A DNA stretch of 64,000 nt from Ophioceras dolichostomum. Lineage: Eukaryota; Ascomycota; Sordariomycetes; Magnaporthales; Ophioceraceae. Both the position numbers and the translations under genes were made by a program. Position 1 is the stretch's first letter, and every line of letters begins with the position of its first letter. The stretch covers positions 124,001-188,000 of the forward strand of contig PYST01000006.1 in NCBI GenBank assembly GCA_003049485.1, written 5' to 3'. Below are positions 52,136 to 63,058 of this stretch, one piece after another. Under the pieces are notes generated by a model that worked only from the letters and a program-made list of their open reading frames with translations, ran no database searches and had not been told where the DNA came from.

Positions 52136-54476
52136 CTACATGCCTGCAACGAAGCCCTCTACCTTGACATCCCAACCGCGTGGGAATTGAGGTCCCGGCG
52201 ACCCATCCCAGCCGCCGGCCATCATGGCAACAGCGAGGAGTAAGCTTGCCGAGTTGGGGAAGTACGGCGTCGGCACACGCGATCCGCCGACGGGATAGCC
52301 AGCGTCGTCAAACTGGAAGACTGGGTGCAGGAGATACGAGATCGCCTGATCCGAGTCGCCAAGCCTCATCGAGTTCATCGCCAACATGGCAAAGTCCCAG
52401 CCATAGGACTGATCCAATGCCCACAGCTCCTTGATCTTGGCAGCCGTGTTCTTCGGGACTGTCGTGTTGAGTGGCGGACCACTCATGGGCGGCGGCAAAA
52501 GTCCGAAGATGCCCGCCATCGCCGGGTGATCGAATGTGGTGGTATTTCGTATCCACATATCCGGAATACCCTCATAGACCGCATAGGTGTTGTTGACAAT
52601 AGGCAAGGGCGCCAGCCTGTCCCTGACGTTGGTCCATTCCTCAGGATGTGTCAGGCCCTGGCGCCTCTTCCATGTCATGGCGACGTCAAGACCGAACCTC
52701 CAGTACGCGAGTTCGAAGGTCGGGTTTACTGTGGCGTTGGGGTTAGTGTTCTCCGACACGGGATATATCGGCGGGCCCAAGTCGTAACGGCCGGTCGACT
52801 CGTTGAACCACGCAAACGATGCCATAAAGTCGGCCGTGGCTGTCAGGATCTTATCCCACCTCTCCAATGTGGTCTTGTTCGGGAACGACCGGTACTCGAT
52901 CTCGGCAAAATACATCGGGTGCGGCTGCTGCCAGATCAGGAGGGAGTTGATTTCTCCGGGCGCGCTACGGCCGTGCGGGTCTGTCATCTTGCCCCAGCGA
53001 GCGCCCTTGTAGCCCTGCTGTTCAGCCCGGTCATACGAAGACTCCAGAAAGCGCTCGTAGGTCCCGGGCATGCTCCGCCACAACAGGGGGAAGCGGTTCC
53101 AGCGGGCGAACTGGAGACTATGCCATAGGCACATCTCGAGATGGAACTTCCCCCACCAGCCGTTGTTCACGAGACCTGTGCATCCGGCAAGGGAAAGCAG
53201 TCAGGCAAAAGAGTCCCTCGATCGGGGAAGTTCAAGGAATCAAGGACCAAGTTGCTAAGCGACATACCGGATTCTATTCTCTTGTTAGTGAGAGTCTTGG
53301 TGAGGTCCGCAGAGCCAGGATATGAGGAGAAAGCGATACTAACCCTGCGGTGGATAAGTCGAGGCGCCGTTTACAGTAACGAGATATTGCGACAAAATGA
53401 TCCGTTTCTGTAGCTCCACGGCTTCAGGGGCACTCGTGGCGGAAAGATCAACAAATGCACCGTCCATCCAGAAGCTTTCCCACCAGTGTTTGGAGGCCAA
53501 CGCAACAGTCTCGAAGTCCGGCGTCTTGGACACCCCAAAAGGAGTAAAGGTAGCTGTGAGCCTGAGCCTTGGAGAACCTGAGGCCCTCAGAGTATATCGA
53601 TGTGTGCCGGCCGCACGACCTGAGACTACACCGCCACCCTCCCAAGAGGCCGTGAGGTAATAGCTGTCATTGTCAAGGACGTGGCGGAAAACCGCGAGCT
53701 GGCCATTGGACACCTCAAGATTCGTCTTGTGGAGGTTCGTCGCGTTCCATATACCGACGTAGGGAGCATCGAACTTCTCCCGCGTTGGATAAGGAAAGTC
53801 GAAGAATATGCCCAGGTCCGCGGACAAGAGCAGGTCAGACTTGACCTCGATGCCAACGACGTCGGCAGTCGGATGGACGTAGGTATCGACTTCGACTGAC
53901 GAGCCGTTGAGCACGAAGCGTGATGAGACTTTGCCTTCCCAGAGGTCAAGCATTTGAGACTTCTGCTCGAGCCGGCTCTCCGTGACCTGGTTGCTGCCGA
54001 AAGAAAAGCCCATGTTCCCGAGGTTGAGCCTGTGCGGGTTTTCCCTGAGCCAGTTGGAGATGTCGTTCTGGGCTGGATTTGGCTGAGCATAGTTCACAAG
54101 CCTGCCGTGCGTCCACCAGTCCTGACCCGTGAAGTCTGGCAGTCTGGTCAGATTCCTAATTCTCAAGACTATGGATGCTCATCATCATGTTTTCTTCTGA
54201 GCCCTACCGACCTTCGATCGATGTCTGTCCAGGAGTGGTGGGCAGGCTGAAGTTATGCCAGCCCCAAGAAGACATTGTTGCAAAAGGACGGAACGTCTGC
54301 AGCCCGGTGATGTCGACCCCAAAGGCAAAGTTTCCATTGCCAACTTGTAAGGGGGTCGAGTCGGAGCTGGCATTACGTCGTGGGTTGAAGGACCGCACGA
54401 TCTCGCGGCGGGGGATGGCACCGGCTTCGACTGAAGCCAGCAGCAATAGTGATAGAAAGATTCCGAGACACGCCAT
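52136..54476 (-). CDS. Secreted six-hairpin glycosidase-like protein
   Basis: Minus-strand exons 54476-54212, 54135-53344, a 6 nt micro-exon 53273-53268, and 53175-52136 give 700 residues. A signal peptide (MACLGIFLSLLLLASVEAGA) indicates secretion, and many NxS/T sites fit a glycoprotein. The N-terminal beta-sandwich contains PLQVGNGNFAFGVDITGLQT and WWTHGRLVNYAQ. The (alpha/alpha)6 catalytic part begins near YPPQESGLVNNGWWGKFHLE and includes LWHSLQFARWNRF and ELAYWRFGLDVAMTWKRRQG. The pattern is that of GH65/GH95-like clan enzymes (six-hairpin glycosidase superfamily). The substrate is unknown; an alpha-linked disaccharide or plant glycan is possible. I cannot name the catalytic acid with certainty. 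It is divergent from MOB1. Confidence 0.85.
53268..53273 (-). other. Predicted 6 nt micro-exon
   Basis: On the minus strand the hexamer AATCCG is bounded by CACTAAC...GAATAG on the left and GTATGTCG on the right, a complete branch point/acceptor and donor. Splicing it in gives PPQ-ES-GLVNNGWWGKFHLEM, matching the PPQETGL block of homologous glycosidases. Skipping it keeps the frame but loses the two residues. The flanking introns are 70 and 92 nt, normal for this gene. Confidence 0.7.
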
Positions 54477-55680
54477 TACGAGCTCGTAGACCGGAGTTAT
54501 ACAAGAAGACCTAGACTACACTTGAAGTCTCGTCGAAAGAGATACCTTGATGAAGATCCAAGAGGCTGGCCCAGCCCGACGTCGACGTCAACCAGCCGCA
54601 GATCCGGCGGGAGAGTCGCGCCAGGCTAAGATAGAGGCATGCTCTCACTGCATGACGGGATGCCGCCGCGGAGATGGAGGCTACCATGCCCGCAGGTCAA
54701 GGGCGAGATGCAGATCTCCATGACGATTCCTTGGTCGTCTCCCCCTCAATCCTCAGCGCTGCGGGGTTACGAACTTAGACGGTGGGCGGCAACACTCGCT
54801 TCTCTATAGCCCGACATGATGAAATACAGAGAGGGTCGGGGTAGCGCTGAAAGGCTCCCCGTACACTGTACTTTCCCGGTGACGACTGCTCCGCGTTCCT
54901 GGTAGCCCCTAATGAGGCTATTCTGAGAATCACTATCCGGAAAAACTCCTGGTCGATAATTTGGGGGCCCCCTTTCCAGCTATACGGAGCAATGTACAAT
55001 TTGGGGCGCTGGTCAACAGGTTTCCAGTCCGAAGCGTCAATCTTGATGAACGACGGGCGAAGGTATCAAAGCCTAAAATGAATCTAAGAAGGGTGAGCGT
55101 CGTTAATGTGGAGAGGCCTTCTGGAATCAGGGGCAGCTATGGCTGAGTCATCGGTGTGGCCACCCCCCAGACCTTGGCCCCTCCCCAACCAAGTCGCAGG
55201 GCTCACCCGGCAACAGGCCAAAAATGGAATTTTGTAAACACCAGCGACCATGTGACGGTTCACCAAGACCAAAGCATCAACCATTACGTACATAGCACTA
55301 TTTTCCATCCAGCATCATCTCCTTCTACGTTATCGAACATCTCAGGTGTCTAATCGCCACTTCTCGCAACACGGTCGGTATCTTGCCCTCTCTACACCCT
55401 GCACTACCGCCGTGGTCGACTTTGTTTTTTACCCATCCTGTTTACAATTTTGTCCGCAAACTCAAGCCGTTGCCTCCCTTTCCTGAACCCACATTCCAGC
55501 TGTTGGCGGTACGGAAGCGCCCCTCATTCTCCCCCCCCCATCCCGGTCCATAGAGCCCAGATAAAACCACCACGAAATACATGTTTTGTCTCTCGCTGAC
55601 GGCCGGAATGCTTCCCAACACAGTCTGCGATACTAAACAGCGTCGTCTCGACTCCCATCACCGATTGCCCTGTCGTCAAA
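54477..55680. promoter_or_regulatory. Divergent promoter, glycosidase and MOB1
   Basis: No gene is seen in 1.2 kb. It separates the secreted glycosidase (leftward) from MOB1 (rightward). A C-run lies at about 55531-55538. The last 300 nt are pyrimidine-rich, as expected of the MOB1 leader. Confidence 0.5.
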
Positions 55681-56812
55681 ATGTCGGGCTTTTTGACAAC
55701 AGTGTAAGTGGCCCTGCAAAATTACCACGCCGCAGTTGTCCCCATCCTCTCCTCCACCAGTGTCGAGCACCAAGAAAGCCAGCGCCGCGCTCCTGCCTGC
55801 AGCATCTCTGTCGCATGTGCATTGGCGGCCATGTTCCGCTCCGGTCGCCGAAACTGCCATGAGGGCAAGGCTCCCGTGGCCGCCACCGCTGCCAAATCGA
55901 ACGGGATGGCAATCATCATTGCGTCCCCGCATATCCGCATGCCCGAGGCTGTCTACGAGGCCGTAGGCTTACAGGAAACCTTCTCCAGAAACCAGCGGAC
56001 GAGGAATCAGTTCCGGCCCCGCACGACGAAAGGCGGCGCCACGAGCTACCAGCTGCGACAGTATGCCGAGGCGACGCTGGGCGGCGGGAGCTTGAGGAAA
56101 GTCGTGAAGCTGCCCGAGGGCGAGGATGAGAACGAGTGGCTGGCTGTCAATAGTGAGTTGAGCTCGGCTTCAAGTTGGAATCGACGACATGCCGTATTGT
56201 ATCCGGAGCTATCTGGCGGTGGCGGCTGACACTCAGGCCCGGACTGGCTGAACTCGCCCAGTGGTGGATTTTTACAACCAGATCAACCTCCTATACGGCG
56301 CCATTACGGAGTTCTGCTCCCCGCAATCGTGCCCCGAAATGAAGGCGACCGACGAGTGAGTCCAGATGCTGCCCTAGTTCTGATACCTTCTCCCTTGATG
56401 AGTCAATTATCTGACAACGCCTGGGTGAACGTGTAGATTCGAGTACCTGTGGCAGGATAATGAGAACTACAAGCGGCCGACCAAGATGGCTGCGCCGGCC
56501 TACATCGAGCGGCTTATGGCGTGGGTTCAGGGCAACATCGACAACGAGGCCGTGCTGCCCAGCAGGATCGGAGTGCCGTTCCCCAAGTCGTTCCCCGCTC
56601 TAGTGAGGCAGATCTTCAAGCGCATGTACCGGGTCTATGCGCACATCTACTGCCACCACTACCCTGTCATCCGCGAGCTGGGGCTGGAGCCTCACCTGAA
56701 CACGAGCTTCAAGCAGTACGTGCTGTTTATCGACGAGCATAACCTGGCAAGCGGGAAAGACTTTTGGGGCCCCCTTGGAGACCTGGTGGACAGTATGTTG
56801 AGGAGCGACTGA
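55681..56812 (+). CDS. MOB1: Mob1 kinase activator
   Basis: Four exons, 55681-55703, 55989-56152, 56262-56355 and 56437-56812, join in frame to give 218 residues. Mob1 binds and activates NDR/LATS-family kinases (Dbf2/Sid2) in the mitotic exit/septation initiation network. [19 protein letters not shown] leads to [20 protein letters not shown], a classic Mob1 start. The zinc-binding core contains [11 protein letters not shown] (two Cys) and, later, [12 protein letters not shown] (two His). [20 protein letters not shown] and [13 protein letters not shown] are further signatures. The first coding exon is only 23 nt and the first intron 285 nt, itself largely open in one frame. ATP5 follows in the same orientation 491 nt downstream. 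Confidence 0.95.
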
Positions 56813-57303
56813 GTGATTAGTTAGCACTGGGATGCTGTACTACCTTCTATTCCTTTCAGGCTGCCGTGTGCCTTTGTTTTTTATGTCTCGTCCTTTAGGT
56901 CCCTTAGTTCCGCTGTTTTTCTGCAAGCTTCTCGCGGCCGTCGATTTTGTGTCTTCTGCAGGCGTTGGAAAGGGTCGGCAAGGCAGGGTTTGGTAGCAGC
57001 AGAGACATACACATTACGAGTTAATGGAATGAGAATTACGGACACCGAAACTACCTGGTCAATTGACACGTAGCGAGTAGAAAGAACAAGAGAGGCCTTT
57101 GGCTGTGTTCCCCTTTCACGTGACCACGGCCGTGAGGAGCTCGGTCGTGCAGTGGAGTTCCTTGCCGGGATTTTCCCGACCCAGCTTGAAAACACCTCCC
57201 CGAAAGCGAACCTGTTTGGAGCCGACGACCAACCTCAAAATCCCTCTCAACCACGCACATCACTTTCCCGTCTTGTGCGCATCTCTCCCTCAACTCTGCC
57301 GCC
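56813..57303. promoter_or_regulatory. MOB1 3' region and ATP5 promoter
   Basis: No gene is seen in 491 nt. CACGTGAC at 57117-57124 lies about 180 nt before the ATP5 start. It is a Cbf1-type E-box, often linked to respiratory genes in ascomycetes, and is a single match only. Confidence 0.5.
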
Positions 57304-58389
57304 ATGCTGTCGAGACAAGCCATCCTCCGCGCTGCCCGGACCGCGGCTCCGCAGCGAGCAATTGCTTCGCAGGCCCGTTTCTATGCCACCCCTGCCGCCT
57401 CCGACAACGTAAAGCCTCCGGTCGCCCTCTTCGGTCTCGACGGCACCTATGCCACCGCCCTTGTATGTGTCGAACTACGTTTATATATCCTCTAGATGCA
57501 CACGCAGATTCCCCGGTTGAACTCTCGATGCTCCCTCCCGATGGCAGCTGCGGCAATTGATCAGTAGCCGGCTGAAGCTGGATGCGACGGGATCTCAAAA
57601 ATTCTCTGCCAGCTCTGACTCTAGCTGAGCCGTTCGCCATTATTTGTCGAGTTGAGCAATTGAGGAAATCGGGGGAGGGGTTGGAAACCGCAGCTAGCTG
57701 TTTTGAATACAGATAAACGAGCTTTGAAACTGACTGGCCATCCAATTGTGGCGGCGCAACAGTACACAGCAGCAGTGAAGACATCGAACCTGGAACCAAC
57801 GGCCCAGGTGGTGGCCTCGCTCGGGGACCTCCTGAAGAAGGACCCCAAGCTGAGCACGATCCTGTCGGCCCCGACCCTCTCGCCCGCGGACAAGAGCGCC
57901 ATCATCGCCGAGCTGGAGAAGTCTGCCTCGGCCTCCGGCAACGCCGCCGTGAAGAACTTCCTGCAGGTCCTGGCCGAGAACAACCGCCTGGGCCTGCTGC
58001 CCGAGGTTTGCTCCAAGTTCGGCGAGCTTATGAGCGCCGCCCGCGGTGAGGTCGAGATGGTTGTCACCAGCGCCACGGTACGAAACCCATCCCCGAAACA
58101 CGGCCACTTATTCTCATCCTACATCTCACCGGCGTGATACCAAGGACCTCTCCACTAACCCACCCACCTTGTCCAACACTAGCCCCTCGACAACCGGACC
58201 CTTAGCCGACTGGAGGCCGCCGTCTCCAAGTCGAGCTACGTTGGCCAGGGCAAGAAGCTCAAGGTTACGAACAGGGTCAACACCGACATCGTGGGCGGCC
58301 TTGTTGTCGAGATCGGCGACCGGACCATCGACCTGAGCGTCTCGGCCAAGCTGGCCAAGATGAACAAGTTGCTCAGCGATGCCCTGTAA
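57304..58389 (+). CDS. ATP5: Mitochondrial ATP synthase OSCP subunit
   Basis: Three exons, 57304-57462, 57763-58077 and 58183-58389, all in phase 0, give 226 residues. OSCP caps the F1 head and connects it to the peripheral stalk of F1Fo-ATP synthase on the matrix side of the inner membrane. The Arg/Ala-rich N-terminus (MLSRQAILRAARTAAPQRAI) is a typical mitochondrial presequence, with likely cleavage near RFYATPA. The mature domain begins PPVALFGLDGTYATALYTAA and contains NFLQVLAENNRLGLLPEVC. The C-terminal domain has DIVGGLVVEIGDRTIDLSVSAKL, the OSCP/delta signature. Splicing is needed to read GTYATALYTAAVK. Confidence 0.97.
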
Positions 58390-59336
58390 AAACAAAAAGA
58401 AGAGAAATCACAATCTTTGTTTAAAATTCTTTCCTATGTTGGTTCCTGGGTATAATTGAAGAGAGAATGGGAGAAATCGGGGTAGCAGCAGAAGCCACCC
58501 TCGGTTCAGTGATGGAACGGTCTCAAAGCATCTATCGGGGGTTTGACCGGCGGCTCCACTCAGTGCTCGCTATAGAGACGGGGTAGGTAGACGCATCTCA
58601 CTCGGCCGAAGTGGTAAAACGCCACTTTGTTGTGTGTGTATGTGTGTATGAGATTCGAATAGAACTGTTCCTGCAACGCGCCCACCAAACCGTTCCACCA
58701 GACGAGACATCCGGTAAGCACCATGTATGCCGATGACCGAGTTAAGATGCCAACCAGGTCACCACCTGTACCTATCGCCCAACCTACATATGAAGGCTGG
58801 CAGCTCTGATCACGATCAAAGCGCGCCTACGAAAGTACGTGCGTCGTAAATCATGCTGCAACCAGGCAATCACATGGCACTAAGCTTGTAAAATGCACCA
58901 AACACTTATAACCACCTCTATTAGGGTTCTCAGGAAGCTAGGTATGCGTGTACGAGACGAAGAAGAGAAGAATGGAGGGGGAAAGCATAAACAGAAAGAC
59001 CCAAAACTGACAACCGTTGCCGACAGAACAGGTAAAAAAGACTCATCCTTCATGACTTACAATCTTGAGACCACAGGTACTGTTTCCCATCCTGCCATCC
59101 CGAAACACCCCCATCCATAAAGTAACAGGCCGATGCAGAATCAGAGAGCCAGTGACCTCTCTGTCAGTTATGCCGATACTGCCAATAAATATAATGCCAA
59201 TAATGTATGCATGACCCGAGTCATTCATTCCCCTCTCATGTTTCCCCCTTCTATCCATCTTATCTTACTTAACCTCTGGGAATCTATCTATCTCTAGGTA
59301 TCCTATCTTATCCCGTTCCTCTAGGAGGGAGTGCGT
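58390..59336. other. Convergent 3' regions of ATP5 and the GH63-like gene
   Basis: No gene is seen in 947 nt. A short GT-rich tract (about 58630-58649) and TCTATC/CTATCT repeats near 59281-59310 are present. Confidence 0.5.
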
Positions 59337-60846
59337 CTAATCGGAAGCATGGATCTCAAGCTCCTCCTCCCGCTCCTCCATGTCGCGGTCGGCCTTGACC
59401 TTCTTCAGCTGCTCCTCGATGTAGTGCGTCATGTGCTCGTCCGCCTCGGCCTTTTCGCGCATGCGTTCGGGGTCATTGAAGTAGATGGACCCGCGGCGGG
59501 ACGGCCCTTCGGGTGTGTCGATGCCGAGCCCGTTGGTGACCCCGTTGGCGTGCCCGTTGGCGTAGCCGTTGGTGTCCCCGTTGAGGTAGAAGTCGCTGCG
59601 CATGCCGATGGAGCGGGCCGACGACGAGCGTCGCATGCGCGGCATGGCCGGCGAGTGCGGGGTCTGCGCCGGCACGTGGCGGTCCAGGATGTCGTCGAAG
59701 TAGTGGGACAGGGCCACGGACGGCGTGCGCGGCGTCTGCGGCAGACGGCACTTGAGGCCGGTCTCGTGAATCATGCGGGCGATGAGGCCGGTCCAGCCGC
59801 ACTGGTGAGTAGCGCCGAGCCCGCGGCCCGTGTCGCCGTCGAAGAACTCGTAGAACCAAATCAGGTCCCGCCAGTGCTCGTCGAAGTCGTGGAGGTCGTT
59901 GCCGCCGTTGATGCTACGCCGGCCGTCATCGCGGCGCGCGAAGAGGTGCGTCAGCCGGTGCTGGATCTCCTCGGCCACGTGGCCCAGGTGCATCGTGTCT
60001 CCCGAGCCCGTGGGACACTCGACCTGGTACGTGGGGCCGAAGAAGAGATAGAAGCGCTGCAGTGACTCTATCAGCAGGTGATTGACGCAGAGCCAGATGG
60101 GGCCGCGCCAGTTGCTGTTGCCGCCGAAGAGCCCGCTATCCGAATCCCCAGGGACGTAGCTGACGGAAAAGCGCTGGCCGTTGACGTCCATGGAGTACGG
60201 GTTGTCCTTATGAAACTTGGACAGCGAGCGGATGCCGTGAGGGCTGAGGAACTCGTCCTCGTCGAGCATGCGGCGCAGGATCTTGGTCAGGCGGTCTTTG
60301 CTGACAATCGACAGCAGCAGCCGGTCGCCTTTGCCCCGCTTGCGGATGCTCGCCATGTTGCGCTCAGCCACGTCACAGCGGTTCTTGACGAACCACTCGA
60401 CACGCTTCTTGAAGTCTGGCAGGCGGTTGATGAGCTCCGGCTCCAGCGTCATCGTGGCAAAGAGCGGGATGAGCCCGACGAGGGACCGCACGGGCATCTG
60501 ATGGGTCCAGGGGCCGCCCCAGGAGATGGCGTCGTAGTAGAATCCGTCCTCGTCATTCCACAGCGACTTCTCGTCCTTCTGGCCCATGCGGAAGGTCATG
60601 GCATCACTGATCAGGACGAAGTGCTCGAAGAACTTGGTCGCCATGTCCTCGTAGATGCGGCGGTGCTTGGCCAGCTCCAGGCAGATGCTGAGCATGCAGA
60701 GACAGTAGAAGGCCATCCAGCCCGTGCTGTCGGCCTGGTCCAGCGTGCCGCCCGTGGGCAGGGGCTCTGACCGGTTGAACAGTCCGATGTTGTCCAGTCC
60801 GAGGAAGCCGCCCTCGAACACGTTCTTGCCATCGACGTCCTTGCGG

Positions 60847-60878
<32 letters not shown>

Positions 60879-63058
60879 CTGGAATACGCGCTCCAGGAAA
60901 TCGAGGTCCTGGCGGCCGTACATCTTGCGCTCGATCTTGAACACGCGGAAGGTGGCCCACGCGTGCACAGGCGGGTTGACGTCGCCAAAGTTCCACTCGT
61001 AGGCCGGCAGCTGGCCGTTGGGGTGACAGTACCATTCGCGCGTGAACAAGTCCAGCTGCTTCTTGGCAAAGTCCGGGTCGATCATGGCCAGGGTGAGGCA
61101 GTGGAAGCTGGTATCCCACGCCGCGAAGAAGGGGTACTCCCACGAGTCCGGCATAGACAGGATGTCGTCGCAGTGGAGGTGCTTCCAGTGGACGTTGCGA
61201 ATCGCCTTGCGCGAGGCCGGCGGCGGCGGCTGCGTCGGGTCGCCGTTCGCCCACTGGTCCCACACGAAGTAGTAATGCTGCTTACACCACATCATGCCCG
61301 CGAACGCCTGCCGCTGGATGTTGCGCAGGTCGTCCGTCATAGGCAGGGGGCTGATGCGGTAGTAGAACTCGTCCGCTTCCTCCTTCTTGCGCTGCATGAG
61401 GTCGTCGAATTCCTCCTCGTCCAGGTACGTTTCGTTCTTCTTGGAGAAGCGGAACCGGACCACTGTGGATGTTTAAGTTGTCAACAGGTCAGCTTTGCTC
61501 TCCATCTTACTCTCTCTCTGTCTCTGTTTCTCGAGGTCTCTCTGAATTATCCAAACTCACCAGCGCACTCGCCAGGGCGCACGCCACCGGACTCGTTGAA
61601 TGCGAACCAGCTGGCACACTTGGTGCCCGTCTTGGCGGGGTTGACGGCCCCCTTCTCGCCGTTCACAATGTAGCGGTGGAACGCATCCTTGACGTATGGC
61701 TGCGGGTTCTTGCCGTCGTAGAGAAGCTCGAAGTTGGTGTCGTTCTCCGTGAAGATCATCTCAGGCAACACGTCCTCGCCGCTTTGGCCGACGCCGGGAG
61801 ACGGCGAGAACAACGTGTACCTGTCGCCCAGCGAGTGGTGGCTGGACTTGATTACGCCCTCGGCGTAAGCCCCGATGGAGGGCTTCTTCTCCGGGGCCTC
61901 TCGGCCCCAGGCCCACGTGTTGCGGAACCACACGTGGGGCACAATGTGAATGGGCGCCGGGTCGGGCCCACGGTTCCACGCTGTGACGCGGAAGAGTAGC
62001 TCGTCCGGATCATCGTCCTCCTTGGCCGTCTCAATGACGATGTCCCAGTAGCGGTTCTCGTTGAACACGCCCGTGTCGACGATCTGGTACTCGTGCTCCT
62101 CCTTGCCGCGTTTCGCGTTCTCCTTGAGGAGGTCCTCGTATGGGAAGAGCTTCTGAGGATACTTGTACAAGTATTTCATGTAGGAGTGCTGCGGGATATA
62201 GCAGATATATGTGAGTATAGGCGAGATCTCGATCTCTCCGTAGTAGTAGCACGAGCAGCGGACTGAGGGAGGGTGAAGAGCGATCTTACTGTCTGCGATG
62301 GCGAAAGGCAGTGTGTCAGTCTTCAGAAGTCCATTGAAGCGAAAGCAGGATGTGTAAACGGTTGATGAATAGCAAAGAGCAGTAGGACTTACAGGGACAT
62401 TGTCGACGTGGAAATGGGCCTCCTTGATGCTCTCGCCATGGTTGCCTTGGGGGTTGGAGAGACCAAAGAGTCTCTCCTTGAGGAACGGACTGAAGAGAAA
62501 TAAACGATCGTTATCAGCCATCAGGACACCACTACCCAAACCTGCGAATGCGAATGTGAAGACGGGTGCTATATAAACGACATACTCTTTCTCGTTCCAG
62601 AAGGCGAATGCAATGTTCTGCCGGCCGTGGGTATCGCAGACGCCGGCAATGCCATCCTCGCCCCATCGATAGGCGCGAGACCGGGAGTGCTCATGGGGAA
62701 AGTCTGACGGTTGGTCAGAACGTCGGTTCATCAGTCAGTGAGTCCTCCACAAATGGTTCTCCGCAGCTTGCCCTGCGAGGTCTTTCAATACGTACGACTC
62801 CATGCATCGCCATCATGGCTGTAGTCCTCTCTCACTAAAAGTCGGAAGCTGTTAGCACATGCCGGTTCTCCCACGACAGGAAGCCATGAAATATGGGAAA
62901 TATGGAAGGCTGCTGCCCTGTTGTTGTTGCTTACCAGTAGCCCACTGCCTCTCGGCGACGTACGGACCCCATTTCTTCCAGTACTTGGTCCGGTCGCGGT
63001 CATCTTTGAGACGTTTCTCCTCCTCTGTGAGATACTCGTGGTTCTCGAACACCACCAT
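59337..63058 (-). CDS. GH63-like glucosidase
   Basis: Seven minus-strand exons (63058-62935, 62834-62796, 62703-62586, 62489-62393, 62292-62290, 62188-61561, 61462-59337) join in frame to 1044 residues. The family is the glycoside hydrolase 63-related (alpha/alpha)6 'glucosidase' shared by fungi and bacteria, distinct from ER glucosidase I. No signal peptide is visible, so it is probably cytosolic. Marks are YWKKWGPYVAERQWATVRED, PHEHSRSRAYRWGEDGIAG, ERLFGLSNPQGNHGESIKEA, HIVPHVWFRNTWAWG, WDTSFHCLTLAMIDPDFAK, ADSTGWMAFYCL, FGGNSNWRGPIWLCVN and ATHQCGWTGLIARMI. The start could also be 63079 (seven residues longer). The C-terminal 100 residues, Gly/Asn repeats then a charged coiled coil, look fungal-specific. 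Confidence 0.88.
62290..62292 (-). other. Predicted 3 nt micro-exon (one Thr codon)
   Basis: On the minus strand the triplet ACA is preceded by GACTGAC...GCCATCGCAG (branch point and acceptor) and followed by GTAAGATCG (donor). Including it gives HVDNVP-T-HSYMKYLYKYPQ, matching the DNTPTHSYMKYLYKYPQ block of relatives; omitting it drops the conserved Thr. It splits a 204 nt interval into two introns of 100 and 101 nt. Confidence 0.65.

Noticed and set aside
52136..54476. Reading the glycosidase with a single intron 53343-53176
   Set aside because: It keeps the frame but deletes the Glu-Ser of the conserved PPQESGL block, and it ignores perfect splice signals around the 6 nt exon.
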